From an uncultured Pelagibacteraceae bacterium (GTDB lineage Bacteria; Pseudomonadota; Alphaproteobacteria; Pelagibacterales; AG-422-B15), in the NCBI GenBank assembly GCA_902554325.1, contig CACDOH010000002.1:1-64000 (forward strand): a DNA stretch of 64,000 bases, read 5' to 3'. Position numbers and translations under genes: made by a program. The notes below the pieces were generated by a model. It made no database searches, was not told where the DNA came from, and saw only the letters and a list, made by a program, of their open reading frames with translations. Every line of letters begins with the position of its first letter. Within the stretch, counting starts at the first letter, position 1. This document shows, piece after piece, positions 27,580-41,771 of the stretch.

Positions 27580-28638
27580 ATGAAAAAATTCTTTCTTGTT
27601 GGTGGTGGAACGGGTGGTCATTGCATACCAATGAGTGTATTATACTCTGAGATAATCAAAAAAAATGACTGTTATATTTTAACTGATGAAAGAGGACAAA
27701 AATATTTTAAAGATATTTCAGTTAAGAAAAAAATATTAATAAAGAATCTAATTAATAAGCAAGGCAAAATTTTTAATTTGATTAACCTTCCATATATTTT
27801 TATTCAGTCAATCCCTTATTACTTAAAATTAAGACCTGATTTTGTTTTAGGCTTTGGTGGTTTTTTTACTGTCTCTATCATAATTGCAGGATGGTTAATG
27901 CAGTCAAAAATCTTTTTACACGAAGGCAATGCGATTATCGGTAAGGCTAATAGATTTTTATTAAACTTTACAAAGGAACTACTCACAAGTTTTGAAAATA
28001 CTTTAATCCCTGGCAAGAAAATAGATATTAATAATAAAATGGTTGGTCTTCCTATAAGAACAAATACAGAGGATAAAGTTTTAAATAATGACCCGAGCAG
28101 TGATTTTGTGATATGCATAATAGGCGGAAGCCAAGGAGCACAAAATTTATCAATTAATATTGCTGAGTCTATAAAGAGTGTTAAGGAAAACAGCGAAAAG
28201 AGGATTATAGTTTTTCACCAGTGTAGGTCAGAAGATTTAGAGAGTTTACAAGCATATTATAAGACTCATAATATCAATAATGATGTAAGAGTATTTTTTG
28301 ATGAAATGACACAAGTACTGTCAAAATCTAATTTAGTAATTTCAAGGGCAGGCTCATCAACAGTTAACGAAATCATATATTATTGTATTCCTTCAATATT
28401 GATACCTTATCCATATGCATCGGATAATCATCAATATTACAATGCAAAAAACTTGAATACTTCAGAATGCACAAAAATTATTTCTAATGATGCTGTAAAT
28501 ACAGAAAATATTTTTAATTCTATTAATGAAATAATAAATGATAATGAAAAAGTAAATTTGATCAAAAACCGCTTGAAAGCCAGACGCACAAGCAATCCAT
28601 CTAAAAATATAATAGATTATTTAGAAAGCCACTCGTGA
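27580..28638 (+). CDS. murG: MurG glycosyltransferase
   Basis: The 352-residue GT28 enzyme begins FFLVGGGTGGHCIPM, the signature glycine loop. It also has GFGGFFTVSIIIA, LHEGNAIIGKANR, IIGGSQGAQNLS, and SRAGSSTVNEII with PYPYASDNHQYYNA for UDP-GlcNAc binding. It converts lipid I to lipid II at the inner membrane face. It overlaps murC by 4 bases. Confidence 0.95.
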   Translation: MKKFFLVGGGTGGHCIPMSVLYSEIIKKNDCYILTDERGQKYFKDISVKKKILIKNLINKQGKIFNLINLPYIFIQSIPYYLKLRPDFVLGFGGFFTVSIIIAGWLMQSKIFLHEGNAIIGKANRFLLNFTKELLTSFENTLIPGKKIDINNKMVGLPIRTNTEDKVLNNDPSSDFVICIIGGSQGAQNLSINIAESIKSVKENSEKRIIVFHQCRSEDLESLQAYYKTHNINNDVRVFFDEMTQVLSKSNLVISRAGSSTVNEIIYYCIPSILIPYPYASDNHQYYNAKNLNTSECTKIISNDAVNTENIFNSINEIINDNEKVNLIKNRLKARRTSNPSKNIIDYLESHS

Positions 28639-30026
28639 AAATTAATAAAGATATATTGATACATATAATTGGAATTGGAGGAATTGGCATGAGTGGTATT
28701 GCCGAAATTTTATCAGATATGCGATATCATGTTCAGGGCAGTGATATGAATATTAATTCAAACATACTTCGCTTAAACAAAAAAAATATTAAGACGTTTA
28801 AAGGACATAAGCTAGAAAACTTAAAAAACGTTAATTTAATTGTATATTCTACAGCTGTAAAAAAAAGCAATGTTGAATTAAAATTTGCAAAAAAAAATAA
28901 AATTCCATCAATAACAAGAGCTGAGATACTATCTCAAATAGTAAAACTAAAAAATTCAATTACTGTTTCAGGATCTCATGGAAAAACAACAACTACATCT
29001 CTTATTTCTTCAATTTTGAATACTGCAAAAATGAATCCGACGGTTATTAATGGAGGCATTATTAATCAGTTCGGTACAAATACAAGACTAGGTTCAGGAA
29101 AATGGATGGTTGTTGAAGCAGATGAATCGGATGGCACTTTTGTGAAACTACCTTCCACTATTGCTGTAGTAACTAATATTGATAAAGAACATTTAGATTT
29201 CTATAAAAACTATAATAATTTATTAGTTCAATTTAAAAAATTTATTACACAAGTTCCATTTTATGGATTTGCCATAGTATGTATAGATGATCCCCCAATA
29301 AGAAAAATAGTAAACAAAATTACTACAACAAATATAATTACATACGGAGAGACTAAAAATAGTGACGTACAAAGTAAAAAAATAAGGCACAATAGTGATG
29401 GTGTAGTTTTCAATGTTGAGTTAAAAAAAATTGATAAAACAATTAAAAATATAAGTTTACCCATGCACGGTAATTATAATATTAGTAATGCCTTAGCTGC
29501 TATAGCTCTCGCTTCAGAGCTCAATGTAAACCATAATGCCATAAAGAAAGGCTTATCTGAATTCACTGGCGTACAAAGAAGACTTACGCAACTCTGGGAT
29601 AAAAATAATGTCAAGATCATTGATGATTATGCCCATCACCCAACAGAAATTAAGAATGTTATAGAGGGTCTGAATCATTCAAATCCAAAAAGAAAACTTA
29701 TTATCATTTTTCAGCCTCATAGATATTCACGACTGATAAATTTAAAAATAGAATTTAGTAAATGTTTCATGAAATGTGACCAGGTCTTTTTATCGAATGT
29801 TTATTCAGCAGGTGAAAAGATGCCCCGCAATTTTAAATTACAATCACTCATAAAAAGTATTAAAAAAAATTCTAAAGTTAATGTAGATGCCTATGAAAAC
29901 GATGAGCAGCTGCTGAGATTAATTAAGTCTAGTAATGATAAACTGACTTTTTTGTTTCTGGGTGCAGGAACAGTAACTCAGTGGGCTGCAAATTTCGCTA
30001 AAAACTTAAAAAAAATATATGAATAA
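28635..30026 (+). CDS. murC: UDP-N-acetylmuramate:L-alanine ligase MurC
   Basis: The 463-residue ligase starts with HIIGIGGIGMSGIAEIL, then VSGSHGKTTTTSLI (ATP loop), VVEADESDGTF, NIDKEHLDFY, and DDYAHHPTEIKNVIEG with the DDYAHHP motif of MurC. GTG or ATG choices are settled by the 4-base overlap with murG. It overlaps murB by 8 bases. Confidence 0.96.
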   Translation: MKINKDILIHIIGIGGIGMSGIAEILSDMRYHVQGSDMNINSNILRLNKKNIKTFKGHKLENLKNVNLIVYSTAVKKSNVELKFAKKNKIPSITRAEILSQIVKLKNSITVSGSHGKTTTTSLISSILNTAKMNPTVINGGIINQFGTNTRLGSGKWMVVEADESDGTFVKLPSTIAVVTNIDKEHLDFYKNYNNLLVQFKKFITQVPFYGFAIVCIDDPPIRKIVNKITTTNIITYGETKNSDVQSKKIRHNSDGVVFNVELKKIDKTIKNISLPMHGNYNISNALAAIALASELNVNHNAIKKGLSEFTGVQRRLTQLWDKNNVKIIDDYAHHPTEIKNVIEGLNHSNPKRKLIIIFQPHRYSRLINLKIEFSKCFMKCDQVFLSNVYSAGEKMPRNFKLQSLIKSIKKNSKVNVDAYENDEQLLRLIKSSNDKLTFLFLGAGTVTQWAANFAKNLKKIYE

Positions 30027-30942
30027 GAACCAACAAATTCTAAATGAAATCTTTTTAAGAAATAAAGTAAAAGGTAAATACAAATTTGATTATAATTTAT
30101 CTAAACATAGTTGGTTTGGGATTGGAGGTAATGCTGAAATATTTTATATTCCTTCAAGTTTAGAAGAATTGCAGTTAGTGCTTACTGCGAAAGAAGAAGA
30201 TATAGATGTCACAGTTATTGGGTTAGGTTCAAATATAATTATTAGAGACGGAGGTATATCAGGCCTAGTCATCAGATTAGGCAATAAATTTAGCAATATT
30301 TCTCATAATAAAAATACAGTTTTTGCAGGAGCTGCCGTACAAGATAAAGTTTTATCAAAATATTGTTTAAAGAATTCAATAATAGGTTTTGAATTTTACT
30401 CTGGAATACCAGGTACAGTAGGAGGTGCTGCATGTATGAATGCAGGGTGCTTTGGATCTGAAACCAAAGATGTTTTTATTAAAGCAAATTGCTTGAGTAA
30501 TCAGGGAGATCTCGTTGAGCTTAATAATTCTGAAGAACTATTTTCATACAGAAAAAATAATTTTTTAGACAAACATATAATATGCGAGGTTCAATTCAAT
30601 AAAGTAATAGGAGATCCATCAATAATTAATAAAAGAATGATAGAAATAAATAATCAAAGAAAAGACTCTCAACCTCAAAAAGTGATGACTGCTGGTAGTA
30701 CATTCAAAAATCCTTATAATAGTAGTGAGCTCAAAGCATGGCAGTTAATCGATAAAGCTGGATTAAGAGATTATGAATTAAATGGCGTATCGTTCTCAGC
30801 AAAACATGCAAATTTTATAGTCAACAAGCAGAGAGACTCTGCTAATTTAATCGAAGATTTTGGTGAAAATATAAAAAAAGAAGTAAAGATTAGATTAGGC
30901 ATTGAATTGGAGTGGGAAATTAAAATTGTAGGTAATAGATGA
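30019..30942 (+). CDS. murB: UDP-N-acetylenolpyruvylglucosamine reductase MurB
   Basis: The 307-residue FAD enzyme has SWFGIGGNAE, VTVIGLGSNIIIRDGGI (FAD), YSGIPGTVGGAACMNAGCFG, and MTAGSTFKNPY with the catalytic Ser. The C-terminal SAKHANFIVN is followed by a Glu-containing end. It reduces the enolpyruvyl ether to UDP-MurNAc using NADPH. It overlaps ddl by 4 bases. Confidence 0.95.
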   Translation: MNKNQQILNEIFLRNKVKGKYKFDYNLSKHSWFGIGGNAEIFYIPSSLEELQLVLTAKEEDIDVTVIGLGSNIIIRDGGISGLVIRLGNKFSNISHNKNTVFAGAAVQDKVLSKYCLKNSIIGFEFYSGIPGTVGGAACMNAGCFGSETKDVFIKANCLSNQGDLVELNNSEELFSYRKNNFLDKHIICEVQFNKVIGDPSIINKRMIEINNQRKDSQPQKVMTAGSTFKNPYNSSELKAWQLIDKAGLRDYELNGVSFSAKHANFIVNKQRDSANLIEDFGENIKKEVKIRLGIELEWEIKIVGNR

Positions 30943-31850
30943 GTATATTCAATAAAGTTATGTTACTTTATGGAGGTATATCGGCAGAAAGAGAAATAAG
31001 TATTATAACTTCTAAAGAAATAGCTAATGCACTTGTGAGATTAGGCTATGAAGTAATTGAGATTGATGCCAACTTAGATCTTTCAGATCATATCTCAGAA
31101 CATAAACCTGATGTAATATTTAATGGCTTACATGGTACATGGGGAGAAGATGGAGAAGTGCAAAAGATCCTTGAGTCAAGTAATATTCCCTATACACATT
31201 CAGGAATTGAAGCATCTCAATTAGCAATGGATAAACATAAGTCTGCAGAACTGTTTATTAAAAACAATTTTAATTATCCAATAACAAATCTGGTAAATAT
31301 TAACAGTATAAATCAATACGTATTTCCTGAGTATCCATTTGTTATAAAGCCAAGAAACGAAGGCTCTAGCGTAGGCGTTGGAGTAATCAGGAATCTAGAA
31401 GAACAACAAAGATATTTAATGAATAACTCAGATAGAAATGAGGTTCTAGTTCAAGAGTTCATAGGTGGCCAAGAAATTAATGTTGCTGTAATTGGAAATG
31501 GAAAGACTGGTTCAATAGAGATTGATCCAAAAAATGAATTCTATGACTATGAGTCAAAGTATTTTGACAATGGAAAGACTAAACATATAATTCCACCAAG
31601 AATCAATAAAGATCAACTAGAGGAGGTAGAAGAACTAGCTTTAAAGGCTCATAAAATTCTTGGATGTAAAGGAATTACAAGAACAGAGTTTATTTTGGAA
31701 AAAAATAGCAATCAGTTTTATATACTTGAACTTAATACACAGCCAGGAATGACGCGAACTTCATTAGTACCAGAAATAGCAAAATACAAAGGGACAGAAT
31801 TTGATGAACTTATTAATTGGATTTTAGAGGATGCAGGAACGAATCGTTAG
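30939..31850 (+). CDS. ddl: D-alanine-D-alanine ligase
   Basis: The 303-residue ATP-grasp protein has MLLYGGISAEREISIITS, NGLHGTWGEDG, SGIEASQLAMDKH, PFVIKPRNEGSSVGV and ILELNTQPGMTRTSLVPE. It joins two D-alanines for the pentapeptide made by MurF. The length and motif order are ordinary for the short alphaproteobacterial form. The end overlaps ftsQ by 20 bases. Confidence 0.95.
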   Translation: MSIFNKVMLLYGGISAEREISIITSKEIANALVRLGYEVIEIDANLDLSDHISEHKPDVIFNGLHGTWGEDGEVQKILESSNIPYTHSGIEASQLAMDKHKSAELFIKNNFNYPITNLVNINSINQYVFPEYPFVIKPRNEGSSVGVGVIRNLEEQQRYLMNNSDRNEVLVQEFIGGQEINVAVIGNGKTGSIEIDPKNEFYDYESKYFDNGKTKHIIPPRINKDQLEEVEELALKAHKILGCKGITRTEFILEKNSNQFYILELNTQPGMTRTSLVPEIAKYKGTEFDELINWILEDAGTNR

Positions 31851-32568
31851 ATATACAAATATTGCATGTTCGATAATAATTTTATTTTTTTTACTGATTT
31901 CAGTTTCGATATATTACTTTCCAAACTTAGTATCAAAATTTTTTATTTTAAATCAAATAAAGATTAACGGTTTAGAAAAATCAAATATAAATATAATCAA
32001 AGAAAAAATATTTAATAATTCTTCCGATTTATTATCTCTAGATTTAAAAAAAATCAAAGAAATTCTTGAGCAAGAACAATGGATAAAAAGAGTAAATGGA
32101 AAGAAAGTTTATCCATCCACATTAATATTAGACATTATAGAAAATGATCCATATGCAATTTTAAGAGATAAAGATAAATATTATCTAGTCGATATTGATG
32201 GAACAGTCATTACTGAAAAAAATAAAGATTATGAACTTGAAAATTTTATTCTTATTTCAGGGGACAAGTCGCCCTTAGCGCTAAAAGGTCTTATAAAGGA
32301 CCTGAATATTCATTTTTCTGAAATAATTCCGCAATTAAGTGAACTAAATTTTATAGAGAGAAGAAGATGGAATATAACTTTAAAAAATAATTTATTAATA
32401 AAATTACCTGACTCAAAAATAGATAAAGCACTTAAAAACTTAAAGAGCTTATTTGTTAATGAAAAAGTATTGCAAAGCAATATAATTGAAATTGATTTAA
32501 GAATTGAGGGAAGAGCATCATTAAAGGTAGATGAAGGAAAGATTAATTATGGTATAAATGATATCTAA
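31831..32568 (+). CDS. ftsQ: cell division protein FtsQ
   Basis: The 245-residue protein has a transmembrane helix near residues 11-30 (ACSIIILFFLLISVSIYYF) and a POTRA domain (FFILNQIKINGLEKSNINIIKEKIF), followed by a beta domain with ILDIIENDPYAILRDKDKYYLVDIDG. FtsQ links FtsL and FtsB to the divisome. It begins inside ddl and shares one base with the ftsA start. Confidence 0.9.
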   Translation: MQERIVRYTNIACSIIILFFLLISVSIYYFPNLVSKFFILNQIKINGLEKSNINIIKEKIFNNSSDLLSLDLKKIKEILEQEQWIKRVNGKKVYPSTLILDIIENDPYAILRDKDKYYLVDIDGTVITEKNKDYELENFILISGDKSPLALKGLIKDLNIHFSEIIPQLSELNFIERRRWNITLKNNLLIKLPDSKIDKALKNLKSLFVNEKVLQSNIIEIDLRIEGRASLKVDEGKINYGINDI

Positions 32569-33758
32569 TGGCACAAAGAAATATTTTTAGTGCAATTGAT
32601 ATACGCTCTGACAAGGTAATATGTTTAATCGCACAAGAGTTAGAGATTATCAATCGTGGCAAAATCCTCCAATTAATTGGTATTGGTATTTCGAAATTAC
32701 CAATAAATTGCACAAAGCCTTTCTCTCTATCATACGTGGAAATTAGTAATTACATTAAAGGTGCAATCGCAAAGGCTGAATATGAAGCTAATGTTAAAAT
32801 ATCAGATGTTTTTGTAAGTATCTCAGAAAATATGACATCAGAGTATATTGATTTTAATATTACAAATATAAATAATGTAATTGAGGAGAGCGATATAAAA
32901 AATTTTTTTAAATCTAAATTATTTTCTAGTCTATACACAAAGTTAAAAGAACCATTGCATTCTTTTCCTATAAGTTATCGAATTGAAAATAGAAAAAGTG
33001 TATCAAATCCTATAGGAATGAGAGCTGATAATCTACTTACAAAATGGCATATAATTTTGGTATCAAAAAATTATCTTGAAATAATATATAAAACTTTTCT
33101 CGAAATAGATCTTAATTTAAAACAAATAGTTTCTAGCAACTATTCTACAAGTTTAGCAGTATTAAATGATGAAGAGTCAGATTTGGGCGCAATAACTATC
33201 GAAGTTCAGAAAAATAAAACAGTCTTATCTTATACTTTTGATAGTCAATTGATTGGTTTTGATATTATAAAAATTGGATCTTTTCATTTCACCAATGATA
33301 TATCACAGATAAAATCTCTGACTCTTGAAGAGGCAGAGAGTATTAGAAAAAAAATTGATTTTTTTGATCAAGATAAAAAACAGGATAAAGAACTAGATAA
33401 ATATTATGATATTTATTTGGCTCGTGCTGAAGAACTAGTAAAAATTATTTCAACAACAGTCACGAAATCATCATTTTATTCGCTAGTATCTAACTCAATT
33501 ATACTTACAGGATATGGTGCCAAATCAATTATCATTCAAAAACTGATTAAAAATAAATTTACTAACTCATCATTTAGACTGGGTTCAACTCGAAAAATAA
33601 ACGGATCCAAGACATATCTAGATAATCCGTCACTAACCTCAAGCTTTGGTTTGCTTTCTTATGCAACAAACCACGACTTAGAGGGTGAGGCAAGTGACGA
33701 AAATTACTCAAAAAAATCAATATTATCAATAATTTACAAGTTTTTTCAAAACTTATAA
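32568..33758 (+). CDS. ftsA: cell division actin-like ATPase FtsA
   Basis: The 396-residue protein shows the phosphate-1 region FSAIDIRSDKVICLIA, a 1C domain with VFVSISENM, phosphate-2-like LGAITIEVQKNKTVLSYT, and IILTGYGAKSII. The last residues (SILSIIYKFFQNL) form an amphipathic helix for membrane attachment. Conservation is weaker than in many FtsA proteins; position after ftsQ supports it. ftsZ, normally next, is not here but at the front of the operon. Confidence 0.88.
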   Translation: MAQRNIFSAIDIRSDKVICLIAQELEIINRGKILQLIGIGISKLPINCTKPFSLSYVEISNYIKGAIAKAEYEANVKISDVFVSISENMTSEYIDFNITNINNVIEESDIKNFFKSKLFSSLYTKLKEPLHSFPISYRIENRKSVSNPIGMRADNLLTKWHIILVSKNYLEIIYKTFLEIDLNLKQIVSSNYSTSLAVLNDEESDLGAITIEVQKNKTVLSYTFDSQLIGFDIIKIGSFHFTNDISQIKSLTLEEAESIRKKIDFFDQDKKQDKELDKYYDIYLARAEELVKIISTTVTKSSFYSLVSNSIILTGYGAKSIIIQKLIKNKFTNSSFRLGSTRKINGSKTYLDNPSLTSSFGLLSYATNHDLEGEASDENYSKKSILSIIYKFFQNL

Positions 33759-33822
33759 TACGTAACAAAAAGTAATAATCTTTGTCTATCTTAACTATGA
33801 CAATCAAATTATAAAAAAACCA

Positions 33823-34758
33823 ATGGCAATGCAGAAGACTCTTAAAAAATATTTTAAATTATCTGGCATCACTCTTCACAGTGGGGAAATTAGTAATATA
33901 AAAGTCAATCCAGCGCCTGCAAATACTGGAATACTTTTTAAGCGAACAGACCTCAAAGTACCTCATATTGAAAGTTTGATTAATGCAAAAATTGAAAATG
34001 TTGTAAATTCAGAATTATGTACAAAATTATCGAATAAATATGGTCACGCTGTATCAACTATCGAGCACCTAATGTCTGCTTTTCATGGTTTAGAAATAGA
34101 TAATGCAATTATTGAGGTTGATAAGGCAGAACTTCCTATTCTTGATGGTAGCTCTCTAGAATATGTACTAGAAATTGAAAGAGTTGGTATTAATAATTTA
34201 CAAACACCAAGAAAAATTATTAATATTACTCGACCTATTATACTCAGAAATAATGATAGTTATATCAAAGTAACACCAGCTAATAGTATGACAATTAACT
34301 ATACAATAGTTTATGATCATAAATTAATTAACGAGCAAAATTTTATTTTTGATCTAGACTCAAAATGCAGTTATCGAAATATTATCAGCAATAGTAGAAC
34401 ATTTGGATTCAAGGATGAAGTTGAATTTCTTAAAGACAAAGGGCTAATAGCTGGAGGTTCTCTTGAAAATGCAATTGTTCTTGATAATGATGGCATCATG
34501 AATCAATCAGTGCTAAGGCATGATGATGAATTTGTTAGACATAAGGTACTTGATTTTATTGGTGACATATACCTAATAGGACATAGAGTGAGTGGAAATT
34601 TTGAAATATTTAAGGGTGGTCACAGACTTACCCATGAACTAATTAAGTCGATTATGTCTGATAGATCTAATTGGAAATACGATGATGATAAAGCTAGTTT
34701 AGAAGAACTAACATTTTCAACTTTAAATCATAAAAAAGAGCTTTCAGCTTCATTATAA
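33823..34758 (+). CDS. lpxC: UDP-3-O-acyl-GlcNAc deacetylase LpxC
   Basis: The 311-residue protein includes SGITLHSGEISNIKV, STIEHLMSAFHGLEIDN (zinc His), PILDGSS and HDDEFVRHKVLDFIGDIYL (zinc His and Asp). A late GGHRLTHEL contains the general acid His. It catalyses the committed step of lipid A synthesis, so this cell has LPS. The ATG at 33823 is preceded by a 64-base intergenic segment with a TATAAA sequence. Confidence 0.96.
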   Translation: MAMQKTLKKYFKLSGITLHSGEISNIKVNPAPANTGILFKRTDLKVPHIESLINAKIENVVNSELCTKLSNKYGHAVSTIEHLMSAFHGLEIDNAIIEVDKAELPILDGSSLEYVLEIERVGINNLQTPRKIINITRPIILRNNDSYIKVTPANSMTINYTIVYDHKLINEQNFIFDLDSKCSYRNIISNSRTFGFKDEVEFLKDKGLIAGGSLENAIVLDNDGIMNQSVLRHDDEFVRHKVLDFIGDIYLIGHRVSGNFEIFKGGHRLTHELIKSIMSDRSNWKYDDDKASLEELTFSTLNHKKELSASL

Positions 34759-34810
34759 ATCGCCAGATTTACTCTTTAATCTTAAGAAATATTCATTAAA
34801 ATAAATTTTA

Positions 34811-35569
34811 ATGTCTAATCTTAAAGCTAATACTTTCATATTTATAATTTTCATTCTATTTTCTGCGTGTTCAGATAACAAGCTCATGACCCCAGAAACA
34901 GAAGGTGAGAAGCTTCAGATTTTATACAAAGATGCAATGGAGCTTGTTAAGAAAAGAGATTTTGTTGATGCCGCTGCATTGTTTGAGGATATTGAAAGAC
35001 AATACCCTTATTCCAAATGGTCCAATCAAGCTCAATTAATGTCTGGTTTTTGTTATTACAAATCTAAAATGTATAACGATAGTTTAGATGCTCTTGAGAG
35101 ATTCATAGCTCTTTATCCTGGAAGTAGTAAAATCTCATACGCGTATTATCTGCGTGCTTTAAATTATTTTGAACAGGTAAATGATGTTGAGAGGGATCAA
35201 GTAACTACTTCAAAAGCAAAAAAAGCCTTTAATGAGGTTATAAATATGTTTCCAGAATCTGAATTTGCCTTAGATGCTATTACTAGAATAGATATCTTAG
35301 ATGATAGACTCGCAGCTAAGGAAATGGAAATTGGAAGATTTTATCAGTTTGATCATCAATGGATATCTGCAATAAATAGATATAATGTTGTTTTAAATGA
35401 ATATAAAACATCAATTTATACAGAGGAGGCTTTGCATAGGCTAGTAGAAATATATTATTCACTTGGCCTTCACGATGAAGCAAAAAGATATGCGGCCACC
35501 TTACAATTTAATTTTCCTGGAAGTGACTGGTATATAAAAAGTTACGAACTTGTAAAAGATCTGTCATAA
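34811..35569 (+). CDS. bamD: outer-membrane assembly lipoprotein BamD
   Basis: The 252-residue protein has a lipoprotein signal (NTFIFIIFILFSACSD) with the lipidated Cys after FSA. TPR-like repeats follow: LYKDAMELVKKRDFVDAAALFEDIERQYPYSKWSNQAQLMSGFCYYKS, then ALERFIALYPGSSKISYAYYLRALNYFEQ. BamD supports beta-barrel insertion with BamA. In relatives recN usually follows; here ligA starts 9 bases later. Confidence 0.94.
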   Translation: MSNLKANTFIFIIFILFSACSDNKLMTPETEGEKLQILYKDAMELVKKRDFVDAAALFEDIERQYPYSKWSNQAQLMSGFCYYKSKMYNDSLDALERFIALYPGSSKISYAYYLRALNYFEQVNDVERDQVTTSKAKKAFNEVINMFPESEFALDAITRIDILDDRLAAKEMEIGRFYQFDHQWISAINRYNVVLNEYKTSIYTEEALHRLVEIYYSLGLHDEAKRYAATLQFNFPGSDWYIKSYELVKDLS

Positions 35570-35578
35570 TTTACCTAA

Positions 35579-39321
<3,743 letters not shown>

Positions 39322-39328
<7 letters not shown>

Positions 39329-41547
39329 GGCTTTAAGAAATCAGAAATTAGCTTTTTTTTACCGTGTTTGACAAAATCAACAATAGCTTTTGTCCCATCT
39401 ATATCTTGTATTGTTCCGATACCAAACTTTTTGTGTTCAACAGTTTGTCCAATTTGCAGGATAAGGTCATCATTTATATCTTTTACATTTTCTATTTCCA
39501 TATCTACGACAGTTCTATAGCTAGAAACCTCATTATTTTGAAATGAAATCTTTTTTGGTTTCAAACCATAATCCTGGTTGTATTCGTCAAAATGAGGTTC
39601 CTGAAAAGAATTCAAATGATCTGTAGCGTGGTTGATTGTCTTTATGATTTCTTGATCTAATTCATCAATGAACCTTGATTGAAGTGAAGGCATCCAATTA
39701 TTTTGAAAACGTCTCGTCATGGATGTTACAATATTAATTTTTTTCTTAGCTCTGGTTATTCCTACATAAGCCAGTCTTCTTTCTTCTTCTATGCCCTTAT
39801 TGCCACTTTCATCAATTGTTTTTTGATGCGGAAACAATCCTTCTTCCCACCCTGGCAGAAAAACAAAGTCATACTCAAGTCCTTTTGCAGCATGCAATGT
39901 CATTATACTTACTTTATTATCTGCATTATTTTCATCTACCGCTGTTACTAATGAAATATGCTCTAAAAATTCCTCAATACTATTGTAGTCTTGCATTGCA
40001 ACTATAAGTTCTTTTATATTTTCAATTTTTGTTTGAGCAGATACATTTTTATCATTCTTAAGCATATTCATATATCCAGACTCATCTAATAATACTTTCA
40101 AAATATCATAGAATGGAACATTCTCGATCATTGACTTGCCTCTGTCTATAACTCCAATAAATAATTTTAAACTTTCAGAAATTTTTTTTGTTAGTTCATC
40201 AGTATCAATCATATTTTTAGAAGCTTGGTATAAGGAAATTTTATTTCGATTTGCGAGTGAGAGGATATGATTAAAAGACTTTTCACCTATGCCTCTTTTT
40301 GGAACTGTGAGTGCTCTTTCAAAGGCGACATCGTCCTGACTTTCATAAACTAATCTTAAGTACGAAACTGCATCTTTTATTTCAGATCTTTCATAGAATT
40401 TAATTCCACCTATAATTCGATATGGAATAGAATACTTTATTAGAGATTCTTCTATTTCTCTCGATTGAAAAACAGCTCTAACTAAAATGGAAATGTCATT
40501 TAAATCAGGATTATCTTTTTTATAATCTAAAATTTCTTGTGCGACGAGGTTTGCTTCGTCACGACTTGAATTAACTAAATGCAGATAGATTGGTTCGCCA
40601 GTTCCTTGGTCAGATATTAATTCTTTTCCAAGCCTCATTTCGTTATAACTTATAAGTGACGATGCAGACTGTAAGATATTATTTGTTGATCTATAATTTT
40701 GTTTTAATCTTATTACTTTTGCGTTCTCAAATTCTTTTTCAAATTTTAGCATGTTATCTACTTCAGCTCCACGCCAACTATAAATGGATTGATCATCATC
40801 ACCGACGCAGCATATGTTAAGATGTTCAGACGCAAGAAGTCTTAGCCATATGTACTGTGCTGCATTAGTATCCTGATACTCATCTACATGTATATATTTA
40901 AAATTTGATGCATATCTTTTTAAAATATCATCTCGCTTGAATAGATTTATACATTGTAACAGTAAGTCTCCAAAATCTATGCAATTAATTTCAAATAATC
41001 TTTGCTGATAGATTTTGTAAATTGATGAACTTTTTTCATCAATAAGACTATCAAGACTTACAACTTTTATATCATCAGGGTTTAATGCTTTATTCTTCCA
41101 TTGGTCAATTTTTGATTGAATAAGTTTGGGTGAGAATTGAGATTGATCTAGGTTTTCAGTTTTAATAATTTGTTTTATGAGTGAAAGCTGATCATCTTTA
41201 TCCAATATTGTAAAGCTTGACTTAAGACCCAATACCTCGGCGTGATTTCTAATAATTTTAGCTCCAATTGAGTGAAATGTGCCGATCCAGGGAATTCTGT
41301 CCATACTTTGATTTACGAGCTGCTGAACCCTATCAGCCATCTCACGAGCAGCTTTGTTGGTAAATGTAACGCAAAGTACTTGAGATGGAAATGCGAGGTT
41401 AGTCTCTAAAATATGCGCCACACGTGTCGTCAAAACTCTTGTTTTTCCTGTTCCTGCTCCAGCAATAATTAGATTTGGACCTTCAGTACTGCAAACTGAC
41501 TCATGCTGCAATTCATTTAAATTCTCTAGGTATTGGGCACTGCTCAT
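39322..41547 (-). CDS. uvrD: UvrD/PcrA-like superfamily 1 DNA helicase
   Basis: The 741-residue protein has the helicase motifs Q (NLNELQHESV), I (IAGAGTGKTRVLTTR), Ia (VTFTNKAAREM), II (VDEYQDT), III (VGDDDQSIYSWRGA), IV (LKQNYRST), V (VSIMTLHAAKGLEYDFVF) and VI (EERRLAYVGITRAK). The C-terminus has the PcrA/UvrD tail (GQTVEHKKFGIGTIQDIDG), which binds RNA polymerase. It acts in nucleotide-excision and mismatch repair. It overlaps the RHH_4 gene by 4 bases. Confidence 0.95.
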
Positions 41548-41771
41548 GTTCGATTCTTTAAGTGATTCAAGACGTATAGTCTAATGGCACTTGATAAATT
41601 TGAAGTTGTCTTTTTCTGATCAATATCAGAAATTAGTCGATCGGGCGTAGTATTGTTTTGTTTACTTAAAGAAACTATTTCTTCCCAAAATTCTTTTTCT
41701 AAAAATACACTCGTGATATGACCATCTAGATTGACTGTACGCTTTTTAGGGTTCTGCATTGAGCTAATCAA
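41544..41771 (-). CDS. RHH_4 ribbon-helix-helix protein
   Basis: The 75-residue protein matches the alphaproteobacterial RHH_4 pattern: KKRTVNLDGHITSVFLEKEFWEEIVSLSKQNNTTPDRLISDID and the C-terminal SNLSSAIRLYVLNHLK. The fold is usually a DNA-binding dimer. Start choices are ATG 41771, coupled to fumC, or ATG 41759, which fits the conserved N-terminus better. It is cotranscribed between fumC and the helicase. Confidence 0.85.
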   Translation of the reverse strand: MISSMQNPKKRTVNLDGHITSVFLEKEFWEEIVSLSKQNNTTPDRLISDIDQKKTTSNLSSAIRLYVLNHLKNRT